Assembly: GCF_013364215.1 (NCBI RefSeq)
Contig: NZ_CP054923.1
Coordinates: 1,488,001 to 1,552,000, forward strand
DNA: 64,000 bases
Origin: Verrucosispora sp. NA02020
GTDB lineage: Bacteria; Actinomycetota; Actinomycetes; Mycobacteriales; Micromonosporaceae
Direction of reading: 5' to 3'
Of this stretch, positions 25,043 to 34,335 are shown in pieces. Below the pieces are notes generated by a model that was not told the DNA's origin, searched no databases, and was given only the letters and a program-made list of their open reading frames with translations. Position 1 is the first letter of the stretch; each line of letters starts with the position of its first letter. The position numbers and the translations under genes are program-made.

Positions 25043-28000
25043 TCAGGCGGCGATGGTGCGGGCGGCGGCGTACACGTCGGCGGGAAGCGGATGGTGGAGT
25101 TGCCACAGGATGCGCATCGGCCGGTCACCGGTGTGCTGTTGGTAGGTCATCGGCCCGGCGTACAGGTAGGCAGGTGCACCCAGCTCGCGGTCCGGAACCC
25201 GGGTCTCCCGCACGAACAGGTGCACCGTGGAGCCGCGTGCGGCGTGGTGGACGTAGCGCTGCCCGGTCGGTGAGGCGGACGAGGTGGTGCTCTGCGACTC
25301 CCACTGAAACAGCGACTCGGTGACGGCCCGGTCGGCGTACATGGTGGTGGGGGAGTAGTGCCGCGCCGACTTGATCAGTGTGACGAAGAAGAGGTCGGCC
25401 TGGGCGTCCGGAAGCCACTTCACGCCTTCGCGCAGCGAGCCCGGGTTCGGCATGCCGAAGGCGGCGCACGCCTCGTTGCGGCTGTATCGGGCGTGTACCC
25501 GCAGCGGCAGCCCGTCGACCGGCGCGGTGACCCGGTGGATGCGTTCGCGCAGGACCTCGGCGACCTGGCGTAGCTCGGCACAACGCGTCGGCTCGGACCA
25601 GAGGCGGGACAGCCGTTCCTCGCGCTCGGTCAGCGGGGCGTTCGGCCCCCAGAGGTCGAAGTGCAGCATGTCCCAGAGCCGTCCGGCCTCGGGCCGCTCA
25701 CCGGCGGCCACCCGGGCCAACAGGTCGAGCCGGTCCGGGTCGTCCAGGTGCAGCATCCGCCCGATCGCCCGGCCCAGCTCGCGGTCGTCCGGTCCGCCCG
25801 GCGAGGTCTCCATCTCGGCGAGCCGCCGCAGCCCGGTCCACCCGCCGATGCTCGCCGACCGGTAGACGTCTTCGATCTCCACACCCGCCTCGTGCAGGAA
25901 CTCGGCCAGGCGCACGTCCCCGAGCTGGCGCAACTCGGCCAGCAGGCCGGGTTTCGACGTGGGCAGTGCCGAGCGCAGGTTGCGCAGCACGATGTCCTTG
26001 GCCACCCGGTCGAGCTGGATGTGGCAGCCGCTCGGCAGAGACGGGAAGTCGTCGCGTACCGCTTCGGTGATGGCGCGGCGGCTGACCCCGGTCAGCGCCC
26101 GCCAGCGCAGGTCGAAGCGGAAGTTGGCGTGTTGCCCACCGATGAAGTCGAGCACGGTCAGGCAGGGCTTGTCGTCGTCCAGCCGCAGCCCACGGCCGAG
26201 CTGCTGGAGGAAGATCGTGGCGCTCTCGGTGGGCCGCAGCATCAGGATCGTGTCGACCATCGGCAGGTCGACGCCCTCGTTGAAGAGGTCGACGGTGAAC
26301 AGCACCCTGACCGCACCATCCCGCAGGCTCTTGATCAGAGCCTGCCGCTCGGTGGGGCTGGTCCGGGAGGTCACCGCCGCCGACGGCACACCGTGCCGAG
26401 TGCACCAGTCCGCCATGAACTCGGCGTGCCCGATGCTGACGCAGAACCCCAGCGCCCGCATCCGCTCGACGTCCACGGTGTCGCGTACCGCCCGCAACAC
26501 CATCCGTGCCCGCGCGTGGTTGCCGGTGTAGACGCCGTCCAGCTCCGTCGGGTCGTACCCCTGCCCGCGCTTCCACCCCAACTGCGACAGGTCCACATCG
26601 TCGTGCAGGCCGAAATACTGGAACGGCGCCAGCAACTGCCGCTCCAGCGCCTCCCACAGATGCAGCTCCACGGCGGCGCGGCCATCGAACCACCGCCGCA
26701 CGTCGCCGCCGTCACTGCGGTCGGGCGTCGCCGTCAATCCCAGGAGTACGCGCGGACGCAGCCGCTCCAACAACCGGGCGTACGTCGGCGCCTCCGCGTG
26801 ATGGAACTCGTCGACGATCACCATGTCGTACGCCTCGGGGTCGATCTCCCGCCGGTGCAGCGACTGGACGGATGCGAAGACGTACCGCCAGTTCTGCGGC
26901 TCCCGCCCCCCGACGAGCGTCTCGCCGAAGCTTCCGTCCCCCATGACCTGCCGGAACGTCGCCACACTCTGTCGCAGGATCTGCTCCTGATGCGCGACGA
27001 AGAGCAGCGAGTCGACGGCCTTCTCCCGGTGCAGCCGGCGGTAGTCGAGCGCCGCGACCACCGTCTTGCCCGTGCCGGTGGCCATCACCACCAGGTTCCG
27101 CCAGCGACCATGGACCTTGCGCTCGGCGTCCAGGTCGGCCAGGACCTCCGACTGGTACGGGTACGGCCGCACGTCCAGATTGGCGATCTCGGTCGGCGCC
27201 TCGTCGCGACGCTCCCCGCGCAGCGCGGTGCGAAGCCGGTCCGCATCCTGGCCCGGGTCGTAGTCCTCGAACGCGGGGTCGTGCCAGTAGTCCTCGAACG
27301 TCGCGGTGAACGTGTCGATGACGTACGGCTGCTCGACGTTCGAGATCCGGACGTTCCACTCCACGCCGTCCATCAGCGCGGTCCTCGACAGGTTCGAGGA
27401 GCCGACGTACGCGGTGGTCATGCGGTTGTGGCGACGGAACAGCCACGCTTTGGCGTGCAGGCGGGTCGTCCGGGTCTCGTAGGACACCTTGATCTCGGCA
27501 CCCAGCTCGGCGAGCCGGTCCAGGGCACGCTGGTCGGTCGCGCCGAGATACGTCGTGGTGATCACCCGCAGTCGACCGCCACGGCCGATCAGCTCACGGA
27601 TCGCCCCCTGGACCTGGAGCAGACCGTGCCACTTGATGAACGCGCAGAGCAGGTCCACCTGCACTGCCGAGGCCATCTCGTGGGTGACCTCGTGGCCGAT
27701 ACGCGGCTGGTGCCGACCGTTGACCAGCAGCGCGCCGGTGGAGAGCGGAGTGGTGGGCCGCTGCGGAAAGGCGGGCGCGGCCGGCGGGGTCGGCGGCGCG
27801 GCGATGGCGTGCAGCAGATGCTTCGCGTCGGTGACCTGGTCATCGAGGGTGGCTGCCTGCGGGCTGAGGGTGGCGATGGCGTCCGCGATGCGGTTCGCCA
27901 ACTCGACCTGCCGGTGAAGCTTGTCGTCACCACCGCCGACGGCGTGCAGGGCGCGGTGCGTCAGGGTGGCGATGTGGCGGGCCAGGGCATCCGGGGCGTC

Positions 28001-28111
28001 AGCCGGATCGAGCTTTCCGTGCTGAACCAGCGCAGGGTCGACGCGCTGGAGCCGATCGGCGAGTTCACGGGTGACGACGTGCTCGTAGACACCCCGCTCA
28101 AGGTCAGTCAC
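25043..28111 (-). CDS. PLD-nuclease/DEAD-box helicase with DUF3427 domain
   Basis: 1022 residues. An N-terminal ~100-residue region is followed by a phospholipase-D-like nuclease (TTRLHAKAWLF and AYVGSSNLSRTAL, ~215-240). Then comes an SF2 helicase with Walker A MATGTGKT (~346), DEFHHAE (~433), GLTATP, and motif VI QQLGRGLR (~637). The C-terminal ~170 residues (ARYSRNEACAAFGM, FFVTLIKSARHYSP) are a DUF3427-type domain. Such proteins are frequent in defence islands and restriction-like systems (family knowledge). The GTG at 28111 overlaps the TGA of the macrodomain gene, so the two are coupled. Confidence 0.9.
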   Translation of the reverse strand: MTDLERGVYEHVVTRELADRLQRVDPALVQHGKLDPADAPDALARHIATLTHRALHAVGGGDDKLHRQVELANRIADAIATLSPQAATLDDQVTDAKHLLHAIAAPPTPPAAPAFPQRPTTPLSTGALLVNGRHQPRIGHEVTHEMASAVQVDLLCAFIKWHGLLQVQGAIRELIGRGGRLRVITTTYLGATDQRALDRLAELGAEIKVSYETRTTRLHAKAWLFRRHNRMTTAYVGSSNLSRTALMDGVEWNVRISNVEQPYVIDTFTATFEDYWHDPAFEDYDPGQDADRLRTALRGERRDEAPTEIANLDVRPYPYQSEVLADLDAERKVHGRWRNLVVMATGTGKTVVAALDYRRLHREKAVDSLLFVAHQEQILRQSVATFRQVMGDGSFGETLVGGREPQNWRYVFASVQSLHRREIDPEAYDMVIVDEFHHAEAPTYARLLERLRPRVLLGLTATPDRSDGGDVRRWFDGRAAVELHLWEALERQLLAPFQYFGLHDDVDLSQLGWKRGQGYDPTELDGVYTGNHARARMVLRAVRDTVDVERMRALGFCVSIGHAEFMADWCTRHGVPSAAVTSRTSPTERQALIKSLRDGAVRVLFTVDLFNEGVDLPMVDTILMLRPTESATIFLQQLGRGLRLDDDKPCLTVLDFIGGQHANFRFDLRWRALTGVSRRAITEAVRDDFPSLPSGCHIQLDRVAKDIVLRNLRSALPTSKPGLLAELRQLGDVRLAEFLHEAGVEIEDVYRSASIGGWTGLRRLAEMETSPGGPDDRELGRAIGRMLHLDDPDRLDLLARVAAGERPEAGRLWDMLHFDLWGPNAPLTEREERLSRLWSEPTRCAELRQVAEVLRERIHRVTAPVDGLPLRVHARYSRNEACAAFGMPNPGSLREGVKWLPDAQADLFFVTLIKSARHYSPTTMYADRAVTESLFQWESQSTTSSASPTGQRYVHHAARGSTVHLFVRETRVPDRELGAPAYLYAGPMTYQQHTGDRPMRILWQLHHPLPADVYAAARTIAA

Positions 28112-28626
28112 CCGGTGATCCTGCCAATTCTCGGGGCTGTTGTCTCTCGCTCTCCATCCGGTGTCTCTCGCTCTCCATCCGGCACGAAGAGCACCACTCG
28201 CACGTCGGGAAGCTCGGCGAAGGCTCGCTCGATGACCGGGTGGACCTCAGCCCAGGCAAGCCCGCCGTGGCCGCAGCCCAGCGCGGGCACCGCGATCGAG
28301 GTGATCTGCCGTTCGCGCACCACCCGACCGAGGTCAGCGAGGCCCGCGTGGACGTCGGAGAGCTTAGAGGCGGCGCGCCAGTGGCCCTTGGTGGGGAAGT
28401 TGATCACGTATCTGCGGGGGCCGGGACGGGCCGCATCGTGAACGAACATCCGACCCAGGTGGACCTCGTTCTTCGCGCATGCCGCTCGGTAGGCGGCGTA
28501 GTTGGCCGGGTAGGCGCGCTTGAACTGGAGAGCGATGCCCTTGCCCATCACTCCGACCGTGTTCACGGCGTTGACCAGCGCGTCGACGTCGGCGTTCAGC
28601 AGGTCCCCACGACTCAAGGTGATCAT
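28108..28626 (-). CDS. DarG-like macrodomain protein (ADP-ribose binding/hydrolase)
   Basis: 172 residues. The sequence follows the DarG macrodomain closely: GDLLNADVDALVNAVNTVGV, MGKGIALQFKRAYP, YVINFPTKGHWR, IAVPALGCGHGGL. DarG removes ADP-ribose from DNA bases modified by DarT; here no DarT gene is present and the protein stops after the macrodomain. The ATG at 28626 is chosen for its GGAGGAGGTGGGG; a longer in-frame start at 28677 is less likely. A direct repeat in the last codons duplicates PDGERET. It is the first gene of the pair with the PLD helicase. Confidence 0.88.
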   Translation of the reverse strand: MITLSRGDLLNADVDALVNAVNTVGVMGKGIALQFKRAYPANYAAYRAACAKNEVHLGRMFVHDAARPGPRRYVINFPTKGHWRAASKLSDVHAGLADLGRVVRERQITSIAVPALGCGHGGLAWAEVHPVIERAFAELPDVRVVLFVPDGERETPDGERETTAPRIGRITG

Positions 28627-28760
28627 CAACCCCACCTCCTCCCGCCTCGAACCCGTTGTACCAGTAGGGCCCGACACGAACGGTCGGCCGAAAGCGAGGA
28701 CCGTGTCGTTGATCCCGGGCGTCTATTGGACAGACCTGGGCTCTCAACTTCACCGCAAGG

Positions 28761-28829
28761 TCACGCTCGATCCTGGATCGAGTGGTCATTGCCGCCGGCG
28801 GATACCACTCGATCCAGGATCGAGCGTGA
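28761..28829. repeat. Perfect 26-bp-arm hairpin, dispersed CTCGATCC...GGATCGAG repeat (copy 1)
   Basis: Arms 28761-28786 and 28804-28829 are exact complements, and each contains the near-palindrome CTCGATCCTGGATCGAG. A second copy is at 38854-38932. It lies between two minus-strand genes, after the monophosphatase stop and before the macrodomain start. Confidence 0.85.
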
Positions 28830-28888
28830 TCTTCACCCGTAAGCGACCTGCGCGCTGATCGGCTACATCTGTGCGTCGAAGAAGAATG

Positions 28889-29695
28889 TCAGTGTTTCTC
28901 CGTCTCGCGAGCGACGGCTTTTCTATACGCCGCCAGGATGGAGCCAGCGAGTCCGGGTGTGACGGCAAGCGTCGTTGTGGAGGCGATGTCGTGGCGGGCA
29001 CCATTTCCGTCGATGACGGTGGCTCCCGCCTCTCTGGCGATGATTACCCCGGCCGCCATGTCCCAGGGATGGTTGGACAAGGTCAGAGCAGCGTCGAGCC
29101 TGCCCTCGGCGAGCCATGCCAGGTCGAGCGCCGCGCTGCCGGTCATCCGGATCCTTTGAACCTCGGCTGCCAGTTGGCCAGTCAAGGCGAGCCGTAGCCG
29201 GTTTCGCGCCTCCGCGTCAAGGCCAACCGCGTAGTCCCCGATGGCGACGAGGGCCTGACTCATGCGGGTGGTGCTGCTGACAGTGATCGGCTGCCCGTTG
29301 GCGTGCGCACCTGCACCCTTCGCGGCGGTGTAGGTAGCGGAGAGAAACGGCAGTTCGATGACGCCGAGTACTGCTTCGTCGCCGTGCACGAGCGCGAGCG
29401 ACACCGCGCACAGCGGCAGGCCACGCACGAAGTTCGACGTGCCGTCGATGGGATCGAGAACCCACCGCTTGCTTGTCGAACCGCTCGATCCTTCCTCTTC
29501 GCCGAGGAATCCGATCTCGGGCGTCTCTGCTTTCAGGAATTCTCGTAGGTTGCGTTCGATCGCATAGTCCAGTTCGGAGACGACATCCCGGTCACCCTTG
29601 CTGGCGAGCGCTCCAGGTGCCTGCCGTTGCATCGCATTTGCCGCCCGCCGCGTAGCCTCGACCGCGAGTGGCAGATAGTCAGAATAATCGCTCAC
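28889..29695 (-). CDS. Inositol monophosphatase family protein
   Basis: 268 residues with the full metal-binding set: GEEEG (near 68), WVLDPIDGTSNF (near 78-90) and SNHPWDMAAGVIIAREAG (near 208-225). These enzymes hydrolyse inositol-1-phosphate, histidinol phosphate, PAP or sugar phosphates. The GTG at 29695 is the longest plausible start. It lies ~200 bp downstream of the flavoprotein gene, on the same strand, probably in one transcription unit with it. G+C is a few percent lower than average for the window. Confidence 0.92.
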   Translation of the reverse strand: MSDYSDYLPLAVEATRRAANAMQRQAPGALASKGDRDVVSELDYAIERNLREFLKAETPEIGFLGEEEGSSGSTSKRWVLDPIDGTSNFVRGLPLCAVSLALVHGDEAVLGVIELPFLSATYTAAKGAGAHANGQPITVSSTTRMSQALVAIGDYAVGLDAEARNRLRLALTGQLAAEVQRIRMTGSAALDLAWLAEGRLDAALTLSNHPWDMAAGVIIAREAGATVIDGNGARHDIASTTTLAVTPGLAGSILAAYRKAVARETEKH

Positions 29696-29897
29696 AGTTC
29701 ACGCCTGCCCTGCCACTGCAACTCGAAGACCTGTTCAAACACGGATACAGTCCTGCCCCCGGCTGTCGGGCGGCATCGAGAGCAACGTCGAACGGTGGCG
29801 TACGTCCTCGGCGGAGGTGGCGTCCGCGAAGTGGTCGGTCGGTCCAGTCGGCTGAAGCTCGTCCTGACGACTGCTGGACAGGCACTCCATGGCCACG

Positions 29898-30392
29898 CTA
29901 TAGCGTGGCATTGAGCATTTCGATAACTGTTCCCCAGCCCGACTCGGCGTTGAGGGGTGCTGCTGCGACGCCTGCATCACGGAGTAGCTGCAGGTGCCGG
30001 TCGTAGCTTGGGTGGGCGGCCAGTTGAGGCTTTACGGTGGGAAAGGCGTGGACGGGGATGCCGGCACCGAGTGCTTCATTGAGAATGCCGAGTGCGAGAG
30101 TGTCATTGATGCCTTGAGCCCATTTGTTGATCACGTTGAAGGTAGCCGGTACGACCGCCACAGCCGTAGCTGGCGGATGCGGCTCCGGCTCGCCGGGCTT
30201 TCGCCATTCCGCCCGCACCGGGTAGCCGGTCTGCTCCGCAAGCGCCTCCCGGTCGATCCAGGTCGCAGCGGTCGGCGTAGCGGTGACGCAAACGGTCCAG
30301 CCGTCCTCCAGCAGCAGTTCGATCAGCTCACCGATCCGCAGCGCCGGAGGTGCCGCGCAGACGACCAGGGCGAGCACTCGTGGTGGGGTCAT
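29898..30392 (-). CDS. Flavoprotein (PPC-decarboxylase-like fold)
   Basis: 164 residues of the flavoprotein family: an N-terminal Rossmann strand (RVLALVVCAAPPALRIGELI), VCVTATPTAATWID, and the flavin/substrate region VVPATFNVINKWAQGINDTL with a PATFN-type loop. Homologues include phosphopantothenoylcysteine decarboxylase and lantibiotic decarboxylases, which bind FMN. The ATG at 30392 overlaps the TGA of the upstream XRE gene (ATGA). The substrate is unknown. Confidence 0.85.
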   Translation of the reverse strand: MTPPRVLALVVCAAPPALRIGELIELLLEDGWTVCVTATPTAATWIDREALAEQTGYPVRAEWRKPGEPEPHPPATAVAVVPATFNVINKWAQGINDTLALGILNEALGAGIPVHAFPTVKPQLAAHPSYDRHLQLLRDAGVAAAPLNAESGWGTVIEMLNATL

Positions 30393-31633
30393 GCCAGCAG
30401 TCCGGCACGCTCCGCAAGTGGTCGCAGCCCTGGCGTCGCGGCCCGACGCTCCTTCGCCAGTAGGTCGAGCAGCAGCGTGCGGGCTTGTACGTTCGCGTGC
30501 ACCGTCTCGGCAGCTACCCGCTCCGCTTCGAGCAGGTGCAGCACGGCAGCCGACCTGTCACTGGACGACATCAACGCGGCTGCGGCCAGGTCGACGTGGA
30601 CTTGGGCTCTCCGGCCGACCAGCACTGTGGGCATCCGGGACGTGTCCAGCCGTGTCCCGATCTCCATGGCCTCGTTCGCGTTGCCTGCTCGGACGGCCGC
30701 CGACACCGAGTGAATGACGACGTTCGTCGGACCGAAGCCTGTCCACAACCGGTTCCGGTCAGAGCCCAGTGTCGTCGCCAGCCCATCGGCGCGCTTCAGC
30801 AATTGGCTCGCTCTCTTCGGGTTCCCTTGTCCAGCAGCGATGATGGCAGCCAAGAGCAGCAGTGCCCCGTGAGCGGAGATCAGGTCAGGATCGGAAACTG
30901 GACCAGCCGAAGTCAGAGCTTCGACGCTGGTCCGCACGACCCGTTCGGCCGCTTCCGCTCTGGCAGGAAGTCGCATGAGCCCGCACGCCGCCTGATAGGC
31001 CGCAACAGCGGCCAGCGCCTGGTCGTCGCTGAGGCGGGCGGCGGTGGACGCCCGGTCAGCAGTCAACAGGGCTACATCACCATCTCCCACCTTGACCGCG
31101 AGCTTCGATGCAGCGATGTAGGCGGCACCGAGCAGTCGAAAGGCGCTGCTGCGGTGAATGCCTGAGGCGTTGCTGCTCAGGGCTGTCGCCTGGGTCAGGA
31201 CTTCCGGGATCAAGCGGGCCGCCGAGGTGTAGCTCGCCCGCTGGTAAAGGTTGTGCACCCTGCCCACAGCGCGCCGGACCTCGACGAGAGGCGGCGGGGG
31301 TGGGGTGTCGATGAGATAGCCGGTCAGATAGTTCCGGAGGCCGGCCAAGAGGTCAGGCATGGCGGCGGGGGATACGGGATCACGCTCCATGTCCTTCACA
31401 ACCTGCCCTCGATGCGCTGTCACCGATACGTCGACGAGCATCCCGTCGAGTTGTTCGAGCGTAACGCCCAGCGCGGAGGCAATTCGGTTTCGATGCCACG
31501 GCTGCGGATCGGTCTCCGCATTCTCCCAGCGCACCACAGTGGATCGCTCCACCCCGAGAAGTGTGGCGAGGCGTTCCTGGCTGTACCCGAGCGCCTTGCG
31601 GCGTTGGCAGAGCCGGTGTCGCTTCAGGGCCAC
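30389..31633 (-). CDS. XRE-family regulator with C-terminal TPR-like domain
   Basis: 414 residues. The N-terminal helix-turn-helix (LCQRRKALGYSQERLATLLG, then VERSTVVRWENAETDPQPWH) is followed by ~300 helical residues with TPR-like spacing. This is a large actinobacterial family of developmental or metabolic regulators. The GTG at 31633 is fixed by GGAGGGAGA a few nucleotides upstream; codons before it look noncoding. It is coupled to the flavoprotein gene by ATGA, so it likely controls or senses for that enzyme and the phosphatase. Confidence 0.88.
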   Translation of the reverse strand: MALKRHRLCQRRKALGYSQERLATLLGVERSTVVRWENAETDPQPWHRNRIASALGVTLEQLDGMLVDVSVTAHRGQVVKDMERDPVSPAAMPDLLAGLRNYLTGYLIDTPPPPPLVEVRRAVGRVHNLYQRASYTSAARLIPEVLTQATALSSNASGIHRSSAFRLLGAAYIAASKLAVKVGDGDVALLTADRASTAARLSDDQALAAVAAYQAACGLMRLPARAEAAERVVRTSVEALTSAGPVSDPDLISAHGALLLLAAIIAAGQGNPKRASQLLKRADGLATTLGSDRNRLWTGFGPTNVVIHSVSAAVRAGNANEAMEIGTRLDTSRMPTVLVGRRAQVHVDLAAAALMSSSDRSAAVLHLLEAERVAAETVHANVQARTLLLDLLAKERRAATPGLRPLAERAGLLA

Positions 31634-31914
31634 GGCCGTTCTCCCTCCGTTGTTCCGCCACTGTAGTAACACTGCGTCGACCGTGCGGGCACGCAGACGC
31701 CTCATTTCTGCCTCATACAGGCTCCTTCGGTGCTGTAGTCCACGATCCGCTTCTCGCCAAGGCTGTTTGCAGGGCCCGGGGCGGGTGCTGGGCTCCGGTG
31801 GCGTCGACCCGAACGACGCGTACCGACCCCGCCCGCCCCGGTGCCGCATCACATGAGCGAAACGAGCGTGCCGAGGCCGCCGTACGTGACCGCCGAGCAG
31901 GAGGTAGCGCAGCG

Positions 31915-32175
31915 ATGATCTACGTGACCGGGGAACGCCTCCAGTCGCACCACGTCCGGGCCGTCGACTTCGGTCGTCGTTGGCGGGGGCTGGACCCGGC
32001 CCAGGTGTACGACTACCTCGACCGGGTCGCCGACGAACTGGATCGCCTGCAACGGCAGCTCGTCACGGCGAACACCGAGGCCGAGCGGGTCCGGCAGGCG
32101 TTGCGGCAGTGGCAGTCCCGGCAGACCGAGAACCGGCCGGCATGGCACGCACACCCGGTGGGGGAGCGCCGGTGA
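31915..32175 (+). CDS. Small DivIVA-domain protein
   Basis: 86 residues. VRAVDFGRRWRGLDPAQVYD and YLDRVADELDRLQRQL match the N-terminal lipid-binding/coiled-coil part of DivIVA-like proteins; the usual long coiled coil is missing. The ATG at 31915 has GGAGGT nine nt upstream. Its TGA overlaps the GTG of the globin-reductase gene (GTGA). The 281-bp gap upstream, toward the divergent XRE gene, shows no other gene. Confidence 0.82.
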   Translation: MIYVTGERLQSHHVRAVDFGRRWRGLDPAQVYDYLDRVADELDRLQRQLVTANTEAERVRQALRQWQSRQTENRPAWHAHPVGERR

Positions 32176-33450
32176 CCGAGGCGGCGGCACGGGCGGCGGT
32201 CGCCCGGTGGCTGCGGCTGGTGCAGGCGGATACGGAGCTGTCCGCGTACCTCATCGGGGTCGATCTGGACCGGCTCGCCGCGCACCTGATCCGGCAGCTC
32301 GTGGGCGGCGGGCCGGTGTTGGAGGGGTGGCCGGGGCTGCCGGAGGCACCGCGGCGGCGGGCCGGTGACTACCTGGCGGGAGCGCTCGCGACCGGCGGCC
32401 CTGCGGTGATCGACGAGGTCGCCGCCGAGTTCCGGGCCAGTCTGGCGGGGCACTGCCCGCTACCGGCATCGGAGCTGGCTCTCGTCGTCGCCGCCCTGGC
32501 CCGGCTGGTCGGCGGCGGCGGCGGTGGCCGGGCCGAGCGGTGGGCACTGCTGGCGGTACTCGGCCGGGTCCACCACCGGCATCGGCTTCGTCCCGAGCAC
32601 GGTCCGCTGATCGGCGCCGCCCTGGCGACGGTGGCTCCGCGCCTCTGTCCGCCGCCGGTCGACGTCGGCTGGGAGCGCCGGTGGCGGCGGTCCTGGGCGC
32701 TCGTCGTGCGCGCCGCCGGGCGGATGGGCGACGGGTCGGCGTTCTGGTCGGCCGAGGTGACCGGCCGTGACCTGTCCGCCGAGGGCATCGCCATTCTGGC
32801 TGTACGCCCGTGGCACCCGCTGCCGTTCCGGCCCGGCCAGGCGGTGCCGCTCTGCCTGCCGCAACACCCGGGCCGGTGGCGCTGGTACTGCCCGGCCAAC
32901 GCCCCACGCCCCGACGGCACCGTCGAGCTGCACGTCCGCGCGGTGGCCGCCGGCACCGTCTCCCGCAGCCTCGTCCACGAGGTACGCCCCGGCGACCCGC
33001 TCCACCTCGGCCCACCCGTCGATGTCGGCCTCATCCTGCCCACTGTCTCGCCGTCGGTCCCTCGCCGGGACCTGCTGCTGGTGGCCGGTGGCACCGGGCT
33101 GGCCCCGCTGCGCGCCCTGGTCGAGCAGGTCGCCGCTGCACCGGCCGGCCGGCGGGTGACCCTGATCGTCGGCGTACGTACCGTCGCCGACCTCTGACGC
33201 GATTGCCTTGGACAAGCTCGACCAGGCGCACCCCTGGCTGACCGTCGTGCCGGTCTTCTCCCGCGACCCGCTCGCGGTGTCGGAGGAGAACGGTGACGCC
33301 CTCACCGTGGCCTTGGGTCACCTCCGTTCCGATCAGGAGGTGTACGTCTGCGGGCCACCCGCGATGCTGGCCGGCTCCCGATTGCGGCTGCTCGCTGCGG
33401 CGGTGCCTGCTGAGCGGATCCACCTACCTGGACTGATGTCGTTGTCTTGA
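32172..33450 (+). pseudogene. Globin-ferredoxin reductase (flavohaemoprotein-like), frameshifted
   Basis: Two frames join into one ~425-residue protein. Residues 1-~110 are globin-like (ARWLRLVQADTELSAYLIGV). An FAD-binding barrel follows with RWYCPANAP in place of the usual R-x-Y-S. The NAD(P) domain starts LLLVAGGTGLAPLRALVEQV. Translation then meets TGA at 33195-33197 after VRTVADL. The missing part continues in another frame as DAIALDKLDQAHPW to VYVCGPPAMLAG, stopping at 33450. Loss of 2 nt (or gain of 1) near 33195 explains this. A full-length product would act as an NO dioxygenase or reductase; the truncated one lacks the CGPPAM motif. Coupled to the DivIVA-like gene. Confidence 0.8.
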
Positions 33451-33608
33451 TCGTTAACCGCAGCCATAACGTGATCATCTCGGACCGAAATCACTTCCAC
33501 AGGATTAGGTCATCCAAGCTGACTGATTGTCGCTGTCGCGGGTCTGTCCGGCGGATGGCGGTCCCGTTGACGGGAGTCAAAAGTGTCCTGGTGCATCCTG
33601 AGCAACCG

Positions 33609-34046
33609 ATGATTCCGGGCAACGACGGTCCGAACGCACCTGATCCGGCATATCCGCCGACCGCACCCTTGCCGTACCAGGGCGCGCCAGTTGTCTATCC
33701 GCCACAGTCGGCCGTTCCCTATTCGGGTCCGCCGGTGGCCTACCCTCCGCAATCCGGTGTGCCCTACTCCGCCACACCCGCCGTCTATCCGCCCGGACCG
33801 TATGCTCCCCCGCCGCCACACCCGCACCAGAAGGCCTACCCGTATCCGGCGCAGGCGATGGTGTACCCGCCGCCGCAGTATGCTGCGCCGCCTCTACCCG
33901 CTTACACCAGGGAATACATCGGTGCGGGTTTCCATGTCGTCCACGTCATCCTATGTCTCATGACCGCCGGCTGCTGGCTGCCCGTTTACGGACTTGCCTA
34001 CTACATGAAGTCCCGGCCGAAGACCGTGACGACCTACGGTCGGTGA
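33609..34046 (+). CDS. Proline-rich small membrane protein
   Basis: About 145 residues. The first ~95 are a disordered Pro/Tyr/Ala region with repeats of VVYPPQSAVPYSG type. One or two hydrophobic segments follow (GAGFHVVHVILCLMTAGCWL, PVYGLAYYM) before a basic tail. The start is uncertain: the ATG at 33609 is used, but 33555 is possible. G+C is lower than average. Similar proteins are often annotated only as hypothetical; the proline-rich part probably serves protein interaction. Confidence 0.6.
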   Translation: MIPGNDGPNAPDPAYPPTAPLPYQGAPVVYPPQSAVPYSGPPVAYPPQSGVPYSATPAVYPPGPYAPPPPHPHQKAYPYPAQAMVYPPPQYAAPPLPAYTREYIGAGFHVVHVILCLMTAGCWLPVYGLAYYMKSRPKTVTTYGR

Positions 34047-34335
34047 CTCTCGGACGCCCTCCCCCAGCCGGACCGCAGTTCCCCGCTACCGGTTCTGTCA
34101 CCGCCTGGCCGACAGTGTGGTCCGTCGGTGCTGTGCCCGAGCAGCACCGCACGGCGTCCCACGATCATTCGCCGAGGCAATATCGCACCGCCTTGACCGA
34201 GTGGAAGCGACGGGTGCACTGGCAGCCCTTCCCAACCGACCGGTCACATCCTCGGTCGCCTATCCGACAACCTGTGGGTGTACAGCGTCCGCGCTGAGCA
34301 GCATCGACGGGCCAAACAATGTGGAGAACCAGAGA

